A stretch of DNA of 12,612 nt from Cellulomonas sp. (GTDB lineage: Bacteria > Actinomycetota > Actinomycetes > Actinomycetales > Cellulomonadaceae). The stretch covers positions 1 to 12,612 of the forward strand of contig JAPSIJ010000034.1 in the NCBI GenBank assembly GCA_031178805.1. The letters run 5' to 3'. Each line of letters starts with the position of its first letter. Positions within the stretch are counted from its first letter, which is position 1. A program made the translations under genes and the position numbers. Shown here piece after piece: positions 5,726-12,607 of this stretch. The notes beneath the pieces are model-generated. The model was not told where the DNA came from. It made no database searches and worked only from the letters and a program-made list of their open reading frames with translations.

Positions 5726-7396
5726 ATGGACCCGCGCGCCGGAACCCCTGCCCAGCCCTCCGACCTGGTCGACGTCGAGGCGATGCTCGCCGCCTACGTG
5801 GACCGCCGCCCCGACCTGGACGACCCCGCGCAGCGCGTGGTGTTCGGCACCAGCGGCCACCGCGGCTCGAGCCTCGACGGCGCCTTCAACGAGGCGCACA
5901 TCGTGGCGATCACCGCTGCCATCGTGGAGTACCGCCGCGGCCAGGGCACCGACGGCCCGCTGTTCATCGGCCGGGACACCCACGGCCTGTCCGAGCCGGC
6001 CTGGCGCACGGCGCTCGAGGTGCTCGCCGCGGCCGGCGTCGAGGTGCGGGTCGACGCGCGCGACTCCTGGACGCCCACCCCCGCGGTGTCGCACGCGATC
6101 CTGCTGCACAACGGCGCCGCGACGTCCGAGGGCGTGCGCTCGACGGGCCCCGGCCTCGCGGACGGCATCGTCGTCACCCCCTCGCACAACCCCCCGCGCG
6201 ACGGCGGCTTCAAGTACAACCCGCCGCACGGCGGCCCCGCCGGCTCCGAGGCGACGTCCTGGATCGCGAACCGCGCGAACGAGCTGCTCGCCTCCGGGTG
6301 GGACCGGGTGCCGCGCGTGTCCGTGGCCGCGGCCCTCGCCGCCGACACCACCCGCAAGCACGACTTCCTCGGCGCCTACGTGGACGACCTGACCCACGTG
6401 CTGGACCTGGACGCCATCCGCTCGGCCGGCGTCCGGATCGGCGCGGACCCGCTGGGCGGCGCGTCGGTGGAGTACTGGGGCGCGATCGCGGAGCGCTACG
6501 GGCTGGACCTGACGGTCGTGAACCCGCGGGTGGACCCGCAGTGGTCGTTCATGACGCTCGACTGGGACGCGAAGATCCGGATGGACTGCTCGTCGCCGTC
6601 GGCGATGGCGTCGCTGGTGACCGCCATGAGCGGGGACGCCCCGTACGACATCGCGACCGGCAACGACGCGGACTCCGACCGGCACGGCATCGTGACGCCG
6701 GACGCGGGCCTGATGAACCCGAACCACTACCTCGCCGTCGCGATCCGCTACCTGTACTCGGGCGCCCGCCCGGGCTGGCCGGCGGACGCGGCGATCGGCA
6801 AGACGCTCGTGTCGTCCTCGCTGATCGACCGGGTGGCGGGCAGCCTCGGCCGCCGGCTGCTCGAGGTGCCGGTCGGCTTCAAGTGGTTCGTGCCCGGCCT
6901 GCTGGACGGGACGGTCGGCTTCGGCGGCGAGGAGTCCGCCGGGGCGTCGTTCCTGCGCACGGACGGCTCGGTGTGGACCACGGACAAGGACGGCATCATC
7001 CTGGCGCTGCTCGCCTCGGAGATCCTGGCCACCACCGGGCGGTCCCCCTCCCAGCACCACGCCGAGCTGGTCGGCGAGTTCGGCGAGTCCTGGTACGCCC
7101 GGGTCGACGCCCCCGCCACGCTGGAGCAGAAGGCGACGCTCGGGAAGCTGTCCCCGGAGCAGGTCACCGCGACCACGCTCGCGGGCGAGGAGATCACCGC
7201 GAAGCTCACCTCGGCCCCGGGCAACGACGCGGCGATCGGCGGCCTGAAGGTCACCACGGAGAACGCCTGGTTCGCCGCGCGGCCGTCCGGCACCGAGAAC
7301 GTCTACAAGATCTACGCCGAGTCGTTCGTCAGCCCCGAGCACCTGGCGCAGGTCCAGGACGCCGCGAAGGACGTCGTCTCCGACGCCCTGGGCTGA
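5726..7396 (+). CDS. pgm: Phosphoglucomutase (alpha-D-glucose phosphate-specific)
   Basis: Interconverts glucose 1-phosphate and glucose 6-phosphate in the cytosol, linking glycolysis to glycogen, nucleotide-sugar and cell-wall precursors. It has 556 aa, near the 546 of E. coli Pgm, with four alpha-D-phosphohexomutase domains. Seen in order: substrate-entry loop FGTSGHRGSS (40-49), phosphoserine loop TPSHNPP (151-157; S153 is the phosphorylated serine), metal loop GNDADSDRHG (312-321; D314, D316, D318), sugar-binding GGEESAG (400-406) and the domain 4 phosphate-binding loop RPSGTEN (519-525) followed by VYKIYAES. No key residue is missing. ATG 5726 is preceded by GGCAGGA (5712-5718), usable as a ribosome-binding site. 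The overlapping CAGGAT, exactly six bases before the ATG, could instead be a -10 box of a leaderless message. Monocistronic: divergent on the left, a strong terminator on the right. Confidence 0.98.
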   Translation: MDPRAGTPAQPSDLVDVEAMLAAYVDRRPDLDDPAQRVVFGTSGHRGSSLDGAFNEAHIVAITAAIVEYRRGQGTDGPLFIGRDTHGLSEPAWRTALEVLAAAGVEVRVDARDSWTPTPAVSHAILLHNGAATSEGVRSTGPGLADGIVVTPSHNPPRDGGFKYNPPHGGPAGSEATSWIANRANELLASGWDRVPRVSVAAALAADTTRKHDFLGAYVDDLTHVLDLDAIRSAGVRIGADPLGGASVEYWGAIAERYGLDLTVVNPRVDPQWSFMTLDWDAKIRMDCSSPSAMASLVTAMSGDAPYDIATGNDADSDRHGIVTPDAGLMNPNHYLAVAIRYLYSGARPGWPADAAIGKTLVSSSLIDRVAGSLGRRLLEVPVGFKWFVPGLLDGTVGFGGEESAGASFLRTDGSVWTTDKDGIILALLASEILATTGRSPSQHHAELVGEFGESWYARVDAPATLEQKATLGKLSPEQVTATTLAGEEITAKLTSAPGNDAAIGGLKVTTENAWFAARPSGTENVYKIYAESFVSPEHLAQVQDAAKDVVSDALG

Positions 7397-7417
7397 GCCG
7401 CGCCGCCCCGTCCGCCC

Positions 7418-7448
7418 GCCCCGTCCGCGCACGACGCGCGGGCGGGGC
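7418..7448 (+). terminator. Terminator of pgm
   Basis: GCCCCGTCCGCGC (7418-7430) pairs with GCGCGGGCGGGGC (7436-7448) over a 5-base loop: 13 pairs with one G-T wobble. It begins 21 bases after the pgm stop codon. No T-run follows. Confidence 0.65.
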
Positions 7449-7458
7449 CGCACGCGCC

Positions 7459-7464
7459 TAGCGT
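7459..7464 (+). promoter_or_regulatory. Possible -10 box of the small acidic protein gene
   Basis: TAGCGT fits TANNNT and lies just past the pgm terminator, 33 bases before ATG 7498, leaving a leader of about 25 bases that holds a ribosome-binding site. The -35 position falls within the terminator stem and shows no consensus. Confidence 0.4.
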
Positions 7465-7497
7465 GGGCCGCCCAGCACCCCAGCGAAGGAGCGTGTG

Positions 7498-7662
7498 ATG
7501 AGCGAGAACGTCGAGCCGGCCCCCGAGGACTCCCCCGACGCCCTGGCCGACCCGCAGGTGGACGAGGTCCGCGACGACGAGGTCTCCGACGACGAGGTCG
7601 CCCGCTCGATGCCGGACGCCGGCACCAGCGACCAGGACCCCGGGTCGTTCCTCAACCTCTGA
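7498..7662 (+). CDS. Small highly acidic protein (54 aa), unknown function
   Basis: A short gene supported by GAAGGAG (7485-7491) six bases before its ATG, by its own likely promoter, and by a strongly biased, regular composition. About one third of its residues are Asp or Glu and only two are Arg; there is no Lys, His, Cys or Trp. A repeat (D/R)DEV occurs three times at residues 22-34 (VDEVRDDEVSDDEV). The C-terminus is GSFLNL. It is probably disordered and cytosolic; no membrane helix or signal is present. I do not recognise a family. It could be a charged partner protein or a Pup-like or ribosome-associated small protein, but the Pup C-terminal GGQ/GGE is absent, so Pup itself is excluded. 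Its last 11 bases overlap the 3' end of the convergent DUF998 gene. Confidence 0.7.
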   Translation: MSENVEPAPEDSPDALADPQVDEVRDDEVSDDEVARSMPDAGTSDQDPGSFLNL

Positions 7663-8350
7663 CCCGGTCGCCCCCGCGCGGCCGCAGGGCGAGCACGAGC
7701 GCCAGCGGCGCCAGCGACTGCGCCCCGGCGACCGCCCGCTCGGCCAGCCCCACCAGGTCGCCGTCGGCGCGCACCTCGACGACGAACCAGGTCAGCAGGC
7801 CGAGCAGCACCGCTGCGGCCGCGCCGGTCACGGCCGGCCGCAGCGGCGCCGGGCCCGTGCGGCGCGCCGCCGCCGCGGGCCACAGCGCCAGCGCCCCGAA
7901 CGCCACGCCCGCCGCCACGGCGTGCGCCGTCGGCACCCGGTCCACCGGGAGCAGGCCGACCGCCGCCGTCCCGAGGCCGCCGAGCGCGAGCAGCGCCCGC
8001 CCCGGCAGCGGCACGCCCCGCAGCGACGCGGCCGTGCCGAGGTGCGCGGCGCCGGTGACCAGCAGCCCGGCCGTCATGATCCCGGGGCGGTCGACGGCCG
8101 CGGTGGCCAGCGCGCTGATCGTGCCGCGCACCGCGTCGAACCCCGGCTCGAGCGCGGCGGCGAGCGTCCACCCGCCGATCATCGCGACCGGCGCGACGGC
8201 CGCGGGCAGCAGCGCGCGCGTGCGCCGCTGCCCGGTCCCGCCCCGGCGTACGTCCCGGCCCCCGAGACGCGACCACGGCGCACGAGATCGCGTGCGCCCT
8301 CGTGGTGTCTCGTGCGCCGTGGCGGGGGCGGGCGGGCGGGTGTCGGGCAC
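7652..8350 (-). CDS. DUF998-type integral membrane protein
   Basis: Membrane protein of 232 aa with about six helices, near residues 47-67, 91-110, 117-135, 141-161, 173-192 and 203-222. After the first helix comes EPGFDAVRGTISALA (68-82), the sequence mark of DUF998 proteins (relatives of the Frag1/DUF998 group; function unknown). The first 46 residues are basic, Pro/Arg-rich and unlike the family. The start GTG 8350 is favoured because TACGGT ends six bases before it (leaderless geometry), and because the next in-frame ATG (residue 57) would cut the first helix. Codons 14-26 use ACA, CCA, CGA, TCT and CGT, rare elsewhere in the window, because a palindrome lies there. Convergent overlap of 11 bp with the small acidic gene; divergent from the HAD gene. 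Membrane call sure, family likely, start moderately sure. Confidence 0.82.
   Translation of the reverse strand: MPDTRPPAPATAHETPRGRTRSRAPWSRLGGRDVRRGGTGQRRTRALLPAAVAPVAMIGGWTLAAALEPGFDAVRGTISALATAAVDRPGIMTAGLLVTGAAHLGTAASLRGVPLPGRALLALGGLGTAAVGLLPVDRVPTAHAVAAGVAFGALALWPAAAARRTGPAPLRPAVTGAAAAVLLGLLTWFVVEVRADGDLVGLAERAVAGAQSLAPLALVLALRPRGGDRVRG
8273..8322. repeat. Perfect 15-bp inverted repeat inside the 5' end of the DUF998 gene
   Basis: CCACGGCGCACGAGA (8273-8287) is perfectly inverted at 8308-8322 around a 20-base loop. The loop and flanks hold further dyads: CGAGAC (8263-8268) with GTCTCG (8307-8312), and GCGCACG (8279-8285) with CGTGCGC (8291-8297). It shares CGAGAC/GTCTCG and GAGATCGC with the intergenic cluster at 3152-3276. 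In the message it lies about 29-78 bases from the 5' end. Confidence 0.75.
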
Positions 8351-8356
8351 CGGGGC

Positions 8357-8362
8357 ACCGTA
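8357..8362 (-). promoter_or_regulatory. -10 box of a probable leaderless DUF998 transcript
   Basis: Minus-strand TACGGT (TANNNT) is followed by six bases and GTG 8350, matching the geometry at the DUF5926 gene. No ribosome-binding site or -35 is evident. Confidence 0.5.
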
Positions 8363-8381
8363 GCCCGGCGGGGGTGCGGTC

Positions 8382-8396
8382 GCGCGGGGCCCGCGC
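8382..8396. promoter_or_regulatory. 15-bp dyad between the DUF998 and HAD genes
   Basis: GCGCGGG and CCCGCGC surround a single central G, in the 65-bp divergent spacer. It lies 6 bp before the possible TAGACC -10 box of the HAD gene, so it would overlap promoter DNA. It is a candidate operator, though such GC-only dyads arise easily here. Confidence 0.35.
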
Positions 8397-8415
8397 AGCC
8401 GGTAGACCGGGGCGC

Positions 8416-9093
8416 ATGACGAACCCCGACGCCGGCGCCGTGCTGCTCGACATCGACGGCACGCTGGTCGACTCCAACTTCCTGCACGTGCACGCGTGGA
8501 TCCAGGCGTTCGCGGACGCCGGCCACCCGGTCGACGCGTGGCGGGTGCACCGGCGGATCGGCATGGGCTCGGGCCGGCTGATCGCGGAGCTGCTCGGGGA
8601 CGACGCCGACCGGCTCGGCGACGCGGTGAAGCAGGGCCACACCGACCGGTACGCCGAGCTCACCGACCGGCTGCGGGCGTTCGACGGCGCGCGCGAGCTG
8701 GTGCGGGCGCTCGCCGACCGGGGCGCGGCCGTGGTGCTGTCCACGTCGGCCGCCCCGGAGGAGGTGGAGCGGCTGCGGGCCGTGCTGGACGTGGACGACG
8801 TCGTGCAGCTCACCGGCGCCGAGGACGTCGACGAGGCCAAGCCCGAGCCCGACCTGGTGCAGGCGGCGCTCGACCTCGCGGGCGTCCCGGCCGGGCGCGC
8901 GGTGTTCGTCGGCGACTCGGTGTGGGACGTGCAGGCCGCCGCGCGCGCCGGCGTCACCTGCGTGGGCGTGCTCTCCGGCGGCACCTCGGAGGCCGAGCTG
9001 CGGGAGGCGGGCGCGGTGCACGTGGCCGAGGACGCCGCCGCGCTGCTGCGCGACCTGGACGCCGGCCCGCTGGCGGCGGTGCTGCGGGGCTGA
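8416..9093 (+). CDS. HAD-superfamily hydrolase (phosphoglycolate phosphatase/beta-PGM-like)
   Basis: Cytosolic phosphatase of 225 aa, probably acting on a small sugar phosphate or similar metabolite. All HAD motifs are intact: motif I LLDIDGTLVDS (10-20; nucleophile D12 and acid/base D14), motif II VVLSTS (106-111; T110 or S109), motif III lysine K142 in AKPEP, and motif IV FVGDSVWDV (164-172; D167 and D171). An alpha-helical cap of about 70 residues sits between motifs I and II (C1 type). The substrate cannot be read from sequence; names such as Gph or beta-phosphoglucomutase would be over-specific, although pgm lies two genes away. ATG 8416 has no ribosome-binding site; TAGACC ends seven bases before it (imperfect leaderless arrangement). 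The stop codon lies in the loop of a small hairpin. Confidence 0.94.
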   Translation: MTNPDAGAVLLDIDGTLVDSNFLHVHAWIQAFADAGHPVDAWRVHRRIGMGSGRLIAELLGDDADRLGDAVKQGHTDRYAELTDRLRAFDGARELVRALADRGAAVVLSTSAAPEEVERLRAVLDVDDVVQLTGAEDVDEAKPEPDLVQAALDLAGVPAGRAVFVGDSVWDVQAAARAGVTCVGVLSGGTSEAELREAGAVHVAEDAAALLRDLDAGPLAAVLRG

Positions 9094-9116
9094 GCCCCTG
9101 CGGCGCCGCGGCGCCG
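9086..9116. terminator. Hairpin and palindrome between convergent HAD and GNAT genes
   Basis: GGGGC (9086-9090) pairs with GCCCC (9094-9098), with the HAD stop codon TGA as the loop. Right after it is a perfect 16-bp palindrome, CGGCGCCGCGGCGCCG (9101-9116), ending four bases before the GNAT stop. Together they probably serve as a two-way terminator. Confidence 0.5.
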
Positions 9117-9120
9117 GGCG

Positions 9121-9417
9121 TCAGCGCGCGTCGTCCGCCACGAGGTCGGCGTAGTCCGGGTGCTCGGCCACGAACGCCCGCACGAACCGGCACTGCGGGT
9201 CGATGCGGTCGCCGGCCGCCCGCACGGCGTCCAGCGCCTCGCGCACCAGGGTGGAGCCGACGCCGTGCCCCTCGTGCTCGGGGTCCACCTCGGTGTGGGT
9301 GAACACGACCACGCCGGGTCGGCGCTCGTACGCGGCCACGCCCAGCACGGTGCCGTCGGCGTCGGCCGCCTCGAACCGCTGGTCGTCCGGCCGGTCGGTC
9401 ACGGTGATCGCAGTCAT
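9121..9417 (-). CDS. Small GNAT acetyltransferase, YidJ/COG2388 type
   Basis: Acetyltransferase-like protein of 98 aa, much shorter than common GNATs, as is normal for this subgroup. It shows VFTHTEVDPEHEG (38-50), the acetyl-CoA pyrophosphate loop GHGVGSTLV (50-58), the following helix, and the group's closing signature CRFVRAFVAEHPDYADLV (76-93), with Cys76 at a conserved, probably reactive position. The substrate is unknown; the human relative with this fold is a GATD/NATD1-like protein, also uncharacterised. The start ATG 9417 is chosen because the family begins here (ITVTDRPDDQRFEA) and the 21 upstream codons look non-coding. CTGAAT and TACTCT, 17 bp apart, lie just before it and could be its -35 and -10, with little or no leader. 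It shares a 70-bp spacer with the divergent MFS gene. Confidence 0.88.
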   Translation of the reverse strand: MTAITVTDRPDDQRFEAADADGTVLGVAAYERRPGVVVFTHTEVDPEHEGHGVGSTLVREALDAVRAAGDRIDPQCRFVRAFVAEHPDYADLVADDAR

Positions 9418-9421
9418 GTCC

Positions 9422-9450
9422 AGAGTATCCGCGCGGCCACCGGTATTCAG
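9422..9450 (-). promoter_or_regulatory. Possible promoter of the GNAT gene
   Basis: On the minus strand CTGAAT (plus 9445-9450) and TACTCT (plus 9422-9427) are separated by 17 bp, the best -35/-10 spacing in the window. TACTCT ends only four bases before the ATG, so transcription would begin at or within the start codon. Confidence 0.35.
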
Positions 9451-9487
9451 CACGCCGGGCGTCGGTCCCGGGTGCGACACTGGCCGG

Positions 9488-10753
9488 GTGCTGGGGCCCT
9501 ACCGCGACGTGCTGACCCGTCCCGGGACGCTGGCGTTCTCCGCCGCCGGCGTCGTGGCCCGGCTGCCGATGTCCATGCTCGGCATCGGGATCATCCTGAT
9601 GATCGAGGCCACCCACGGCTCGTACGGGCTCGCCGGCAGCGTCTCGGCGGTGTCGGTGCTGGCGCAGGCGGTGTGCTCGCCGCAGCTCGCCCGGCTGGTG
9701 GACCTGCACGGCCAGGCCCGGGTGATGCGCCCGGCGACGGCGGTGTCCGCGACCGCGATCCTCGCGCTCGTGCTGTGCACCGTGCTCGACGCCCCGGTGG
9801 TCACCCTCTACGTCACCGCGGCGCTGGCCGGGGCGACGATCGGCTCGTTCGGGGCGCTGGTGCGGGCCCGCTGGTCGCACGTGCTGGACGACCCGCGCGC
9901 GCTGCACACCGCGTACTCGCTGGAGTCCGCGCTGGACGAGCTGGTGTTCGTCGTCGGCCCGATCCTCGCGACGACGCTCGCCACGGCCGTCGCCCCGTCC
10001 GCGGGGCTGCTGGTGCCGGTGGCGGGGATGCTGCTCGGCGGGTTCTGGTTCCTGGCGCAGCGCCGCACCCAGCCGCCGCCGCACCCGCGCCCGGCCGCGA
10101 CGGCGCCGGACGGCTCGCCGGTGCGCCGGCGCTCGGTGATGCGGTCCTGGGGCATGGTCGTGCTCGCGGTGGTGTTCGTGGCGATGGGGGCGATCTTCGG
10201 CGCCACCGACGTCAGCACCGTGGCGTTCGCCGAGGAGGCCGGCCGGCCCGGGCTCGCGGGCGTCGTGCTCGCGGTGTTCGCCTGCGGCTCGATGATCTCC
10301 GGCCTGCTCTACGGCGCCCGGCACTGGACCACGCCGCTGTGGCGCCGGTTCGCGGTGGGCATGGTCGCGCTGGCCCTCGGGGCGTCGCTGTTCGTGCTGG
10401 TCGACTCGATGCTGATGCTCGCGGTCGTCATGTTCGTCGCCGGGTTCGCCATCGCCCCGACGCTGGTCAACGGCAACGCGCTCGTGCAGCACCTGGTGCC
10501 CCGGGAGCGGCTGACCGAGGGGCTGACCTGGGTCGGCACCTCGCTCGGCGTGGGCGTCTCCCTCGGCTCCTGGCTCGCGGGCACGCTGATCGACCGGCAG
10601 GGCTCGCACGGCGGGTACCTGGTCGTGGTGGTCGCCGCGGGCCTGGCGGTGCTGGCCGTGCTCGGGTCGCTGCGCACCCTGCGGGCCGGGACGGCCGACC
10701 TCGGCGCGCCGGCGGACACGGAGCACGAGGCGGCCCCGACCCCGCAGCCGTGA
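9488..10753 (+). CDS. Major facilitator superfamily transporter
   Basis: Membrane transporter of 421 aa with roughly 12 helices in two halves. The first half runs from about residue 13 to 190; a charged, Pro-rich cytoplasmic loop (191-218) follows, then the second half to about 395. The signature SLESALDELVFVVGPIL (144-160) in helix 5 is typical of a group of uncharacterised actinobacterial MFS proteins; helices 1-2 hold the loop region LARLVDLHGQARVMR. The substrate is unknown; drug or metabolite efflux is only a guess. The start is GTG 9488: hydrophobic coding begins at once, GACACT lies exactly six bases upstream (weak leaderless-type box), and no ribosome-binding site is seen. poxB follows 81 bp later in the same direction with no strong terminator between, so read-through is possible. 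Confidence 0.92.
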   Translation: MLGPYRDVLTRPGTLAFSAAGVVARLPMSMLGIGIILMIEATHGSYGLAGSVSAVSVLAQAVCSPQLARLVDLHGQARVMRPATAVSATAILALVLCTVLDAPVVTLYVTAALAGATIGSFGALVRARWSHVLDDPRALHTAYSLESALDELVFVVGPILATTLATAVAPSAGLLVPVAGMLLGGFWFLAQRRTQPPPHPRPAATAPDGSPVRRRSVMRSWGMVVLAVVFVAMGAIFGATDVSTVAFAEEAGRPGLAGVVLAVFACGSMISGLLYGARHWTTPLWRRFAVGMVALALGASLFVLVDSMLMLAVVMFVAGFAIAPTLVNGNALVQHLVPRERLTEGLTWVGTSLGVGVSLGSWLAGTLIDRQGSHGGYLVVVVAAGLAVLAVLGSLRTLRAGTADLGAPADTEHEAAPTPQP

Positions 10754-10806
10754 CCGACCGGGCAGCCGCTCCGGTGGCGCGCCCGGCCACGGCGTGGGAC
10801 GACTGA

Positions 10807-10820
10807 GTCGACACGTCGAC
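10807..10820. promoter_or_regulatory. GTCGAC repeat upstream of poxB, possible operator
   Basis: Two GTCGAC hexamers, each self-complementary, are separated by AC. The site lies 4 bp before the poxB ribosome-binding site, within the probable leader or promoter. It may be a repressor site, or simply a chance pair of SalI-type hexamers. Confidence 0.3.
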
Positions 10821-10834
10821 GACAGGAGCACCTC

Positions 10835-12607
10835 GTGGCACGCAGCAGCACGGTGGCCGACCAGCTCGTCGCCCAGGTGGTGGCAGCCGGGGCCAAGCAC
10901 ATCTACGGCATCGTCGGGGACAGCCTGAACCCCGTGGTGGACGCGGTCCGGCGGGCCGCGGAGGACGGCGTGGACATCCAGTGGGTGCACGTCCGGCACG
11001 AGGAGGCCGCCGCCTTCGCCGCCGCGGCGGAGGCGGAGATCACCGGCGCCCTCGCCGTGTGCGCGGGCTCGTGCGGGCCGGGCAACCTGCACCTGATCAA
11101 CGGCCTGTACGACGCGAACCGCAGCCGGGTCCCGGTGCTGGCCATCGCGTCGCACATCCCCAGCACCCAGATCGGCACGCAGTACTTCCAGGAGACGCAC
11201 CCGGACCGGCTGTTCGTGGAGTGCTCGGTGTACTCCGAGATGATCACCTCGGCCGCGCAGGCGCCGCGGGTGATCCGCAGCGCGATCCACCACGCCTACG
11301 GCGCGCCCGGTGTCGCGGTGCTGACGCTGCCCGGGGACGTCGCCGACCTGGAGGCCCCGGCGGCCGGCACCGACACGCTCACCCGGCCGCGGCCGCCCCG
11401 CGTGGTGCCGGACGAGACGGACGTCGCCGCGCTGGCCGAGGCGGTCGACGCCGCGAAGAAGGTCACGATCCTGGCCGGCGCCGGGGTCCGCGGCGCGCAC
11501 GACGACGTCCTGGCGCTCGCCGACCGGATCGCCGCACCCGTCGGGCACAGCCTGCGCGGCAAGGAGCACATCCAGTACGACAACCCGTTCGACGTCGGCA
11601 TGACCGGCCTGCTCGGCTACGGCGCGCTGCAGGCCGCGATGGACGAGGCCGACCTGCTGATCCTGCTCGGCACCGACTTCCCGTACGACCAGTTCCTGCC
11701 CGACGACGTCCGCACCGTGCAGGTCGACATCGAGCCCACCCGGCTGGGCCGCCGCACCCGCAACGACCTGGCGGTGGTCGGCGACGTGGGCGAGACCGTG
11801 CGCGCGCTGCTGCCGCTGGTGCAGCGGAAGAAGTCCCGCCGGTTCCTGGAGCAGATGCTGAAGAAGCACGACCGGGCGATGTCCGGGGTGGTCGGCGCGT
11901 ACACGAAGAACGTCGAGGACCACACCCCGATCCACCCCGAGTACGCGGCCGTGCTGCTGGACGAGGAGGCGGCGGACGACGCCGTGTTCACGGTGGACAC
12001 CGGGATGGGCAACGTCTGGTCCGCCCGGTACCTGACCCCGAACGGCCGGCGGCGGGTGATCGGCTCGTTCCTGCACGGGTCGATGGCCAACGCCGTGCCG
12101 CACGCGATCGGCGCGGCGTTCGCGGCCCGGGACGCCGACGTGCCCCAGAAGCACGTGATCGCGGTCGCCGGGGACGGCGGGCTGTCCATGCTGCTCGGCG
12201 AGCTGGTGACCCTGGTGCACTACCAGCTGCCCGTGAAGATCATCCTGTTCGACAACGCCACGCTGGGCATGGTGCGCCTGGAGATGCTGGTGGACGGGCT
12301 GCCGAGCCACGGCACCGACTCCCCGGTGGTCGACTACGCCGCGGTGGCGCGGGCCATCGGCATCCCGTCGGTGCGCGTCGAGGACCCGACGCAGATCCGC
12401 ACGGCGCTGCGCGAGGCGTTCTCGCACGACGGCCCGGCGCTGGTCGACCTGGTCACCGACCCGCGGGCGCTGTCCCTCCCGCCGAAGATCACGCGCCAGC
12501 AGGTCGCCGGGTTCACCGCCGCGATGAGCAAGGAGATCCTCGGCGGCGGCATGGGCGAGGTCATGGCGATGGCGCGGTCGAACCTGCGGAACGTGCCGCG
12601 CCCGTAG
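10835..12607 (+). CDS. poxB: Pyruvate dehydrogenase (quinone) / pyruvate oxidase
   Basis: Thiamine-diphosphate and FAD flavoenzyme that oxidatively decarboxylates pyruvate to acetate and CO2 and passes electrons to membrane quinone. It has 590 aa (E. coli PoxB 572). Domains: Pyr, about 1-175, with catalytic Glu in HVRHEEAAAF (E56) and CAGSCGPGNLHLINGLYD (76-93); the FAD-binding middle, about 190-340, with LRGKEHIQYDNPFDVGMTGL (240-259); and the PP domain, about 360-545, with SFLHGSMANA (411-420) and the diphosphate/metal motif from GDG (446-448) to DN (473-474). These stretches follow PoxB rather than acetolactate synthase. The C-terminus MGEVMAMARSNLR resembles the PoxB membrane-binding tail, so it is likely peripheral at the membrane. 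GTG 10835 has AGGAG six bases upstream. It may share a transcript with the MFS gene. Complete; only five bases of the window follow. Confidence 0.95.
   Translation: MARSSTVADQLVAQVVAAGAKHIYGIVGDSLNPVVDAVRRAAEDGVDIQWVHVRHEEAAAFAAAAEAEITGALAVCAGSCGPGNLHLINGLYDANRSRVPVLAIASHIPSTQIGTQYFQETHPDRLFVECSVYSEMITSAAQAPRVIRSAIHHAYGAPGVAVLTLPGDVADLEAPAAGTDTLTRPRPPRVVPDETDVAALAEAVDAAKKVTILAGAGVRGAHDDVLALADRIAAPVGHSLRGKEHIQYDNPFDVGMTGLLGYGALQAAMDEADLLILLGTDFPYDQFLPDDVRTVQVDIEPTRLGRRTRNDLAVVGDVGETVRALLPLVQRKKSRRFLEQMLKKHDRAMSGVVGAYTKNVEDHTPIHPEYAAVLLDEEAADDAVFTVDTGMGNVWSARYLTPNGRRRVIGSFLHGSMANAVPHAIGAAFAARDADVPQKHVIAVAGDGGLSMLLGELVTLVHYQLPVKIILFDNATLGMVRLEMLVDGLPSHGTDSPVVDYAAVARAIGIPSVRVEDPTQIRTALREAFSHDGPALVDLVTDPRALSLPPKITRQQVAGFTAAMSKEILGGGMGEVMAMARSNLRNVPRP

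Noticed and set aside
5633..7453. Minus-strand extension of the DUF5926 frame by about 600 codons
   Set aside because: It is antisense to pgm, all of whose catalytic motifs are in frame. The upstream codons have no family resemblance, and a -10 box marks the start at 5632.
5710..7461. A 583-codon plus-strand frame within pgm
   Set aside because: It overlaps pgm in another frame and is extremely Arg-rich with no recognisable motif.
7498..7662. Small acidic protein as Pup (prokaryotic ubiquitin-like protein)
   Set aside because: It ends in SFLNL and lacks the C-terminal GGQ or GGE and the coiled-coil region needed for pupylation, and no proteasome gene is nearby.
7652..8182. Start of the DUF998 protein at ATG 8182
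   Set aside because: This would delete most of the first membrane helix, which begins about ten residues upstream, and no ribosome-binding site is evident. GTG 8350 has a well-placed -10 box.
8954..12427. A minus-strand open frame of over 1,100 codons
   Set aside because: It runs antisense to the MFS and poxB genes and out of frame with GNAT. The His/Arg/Val-rich repeats are typical of reading GC-rich codons backwards.
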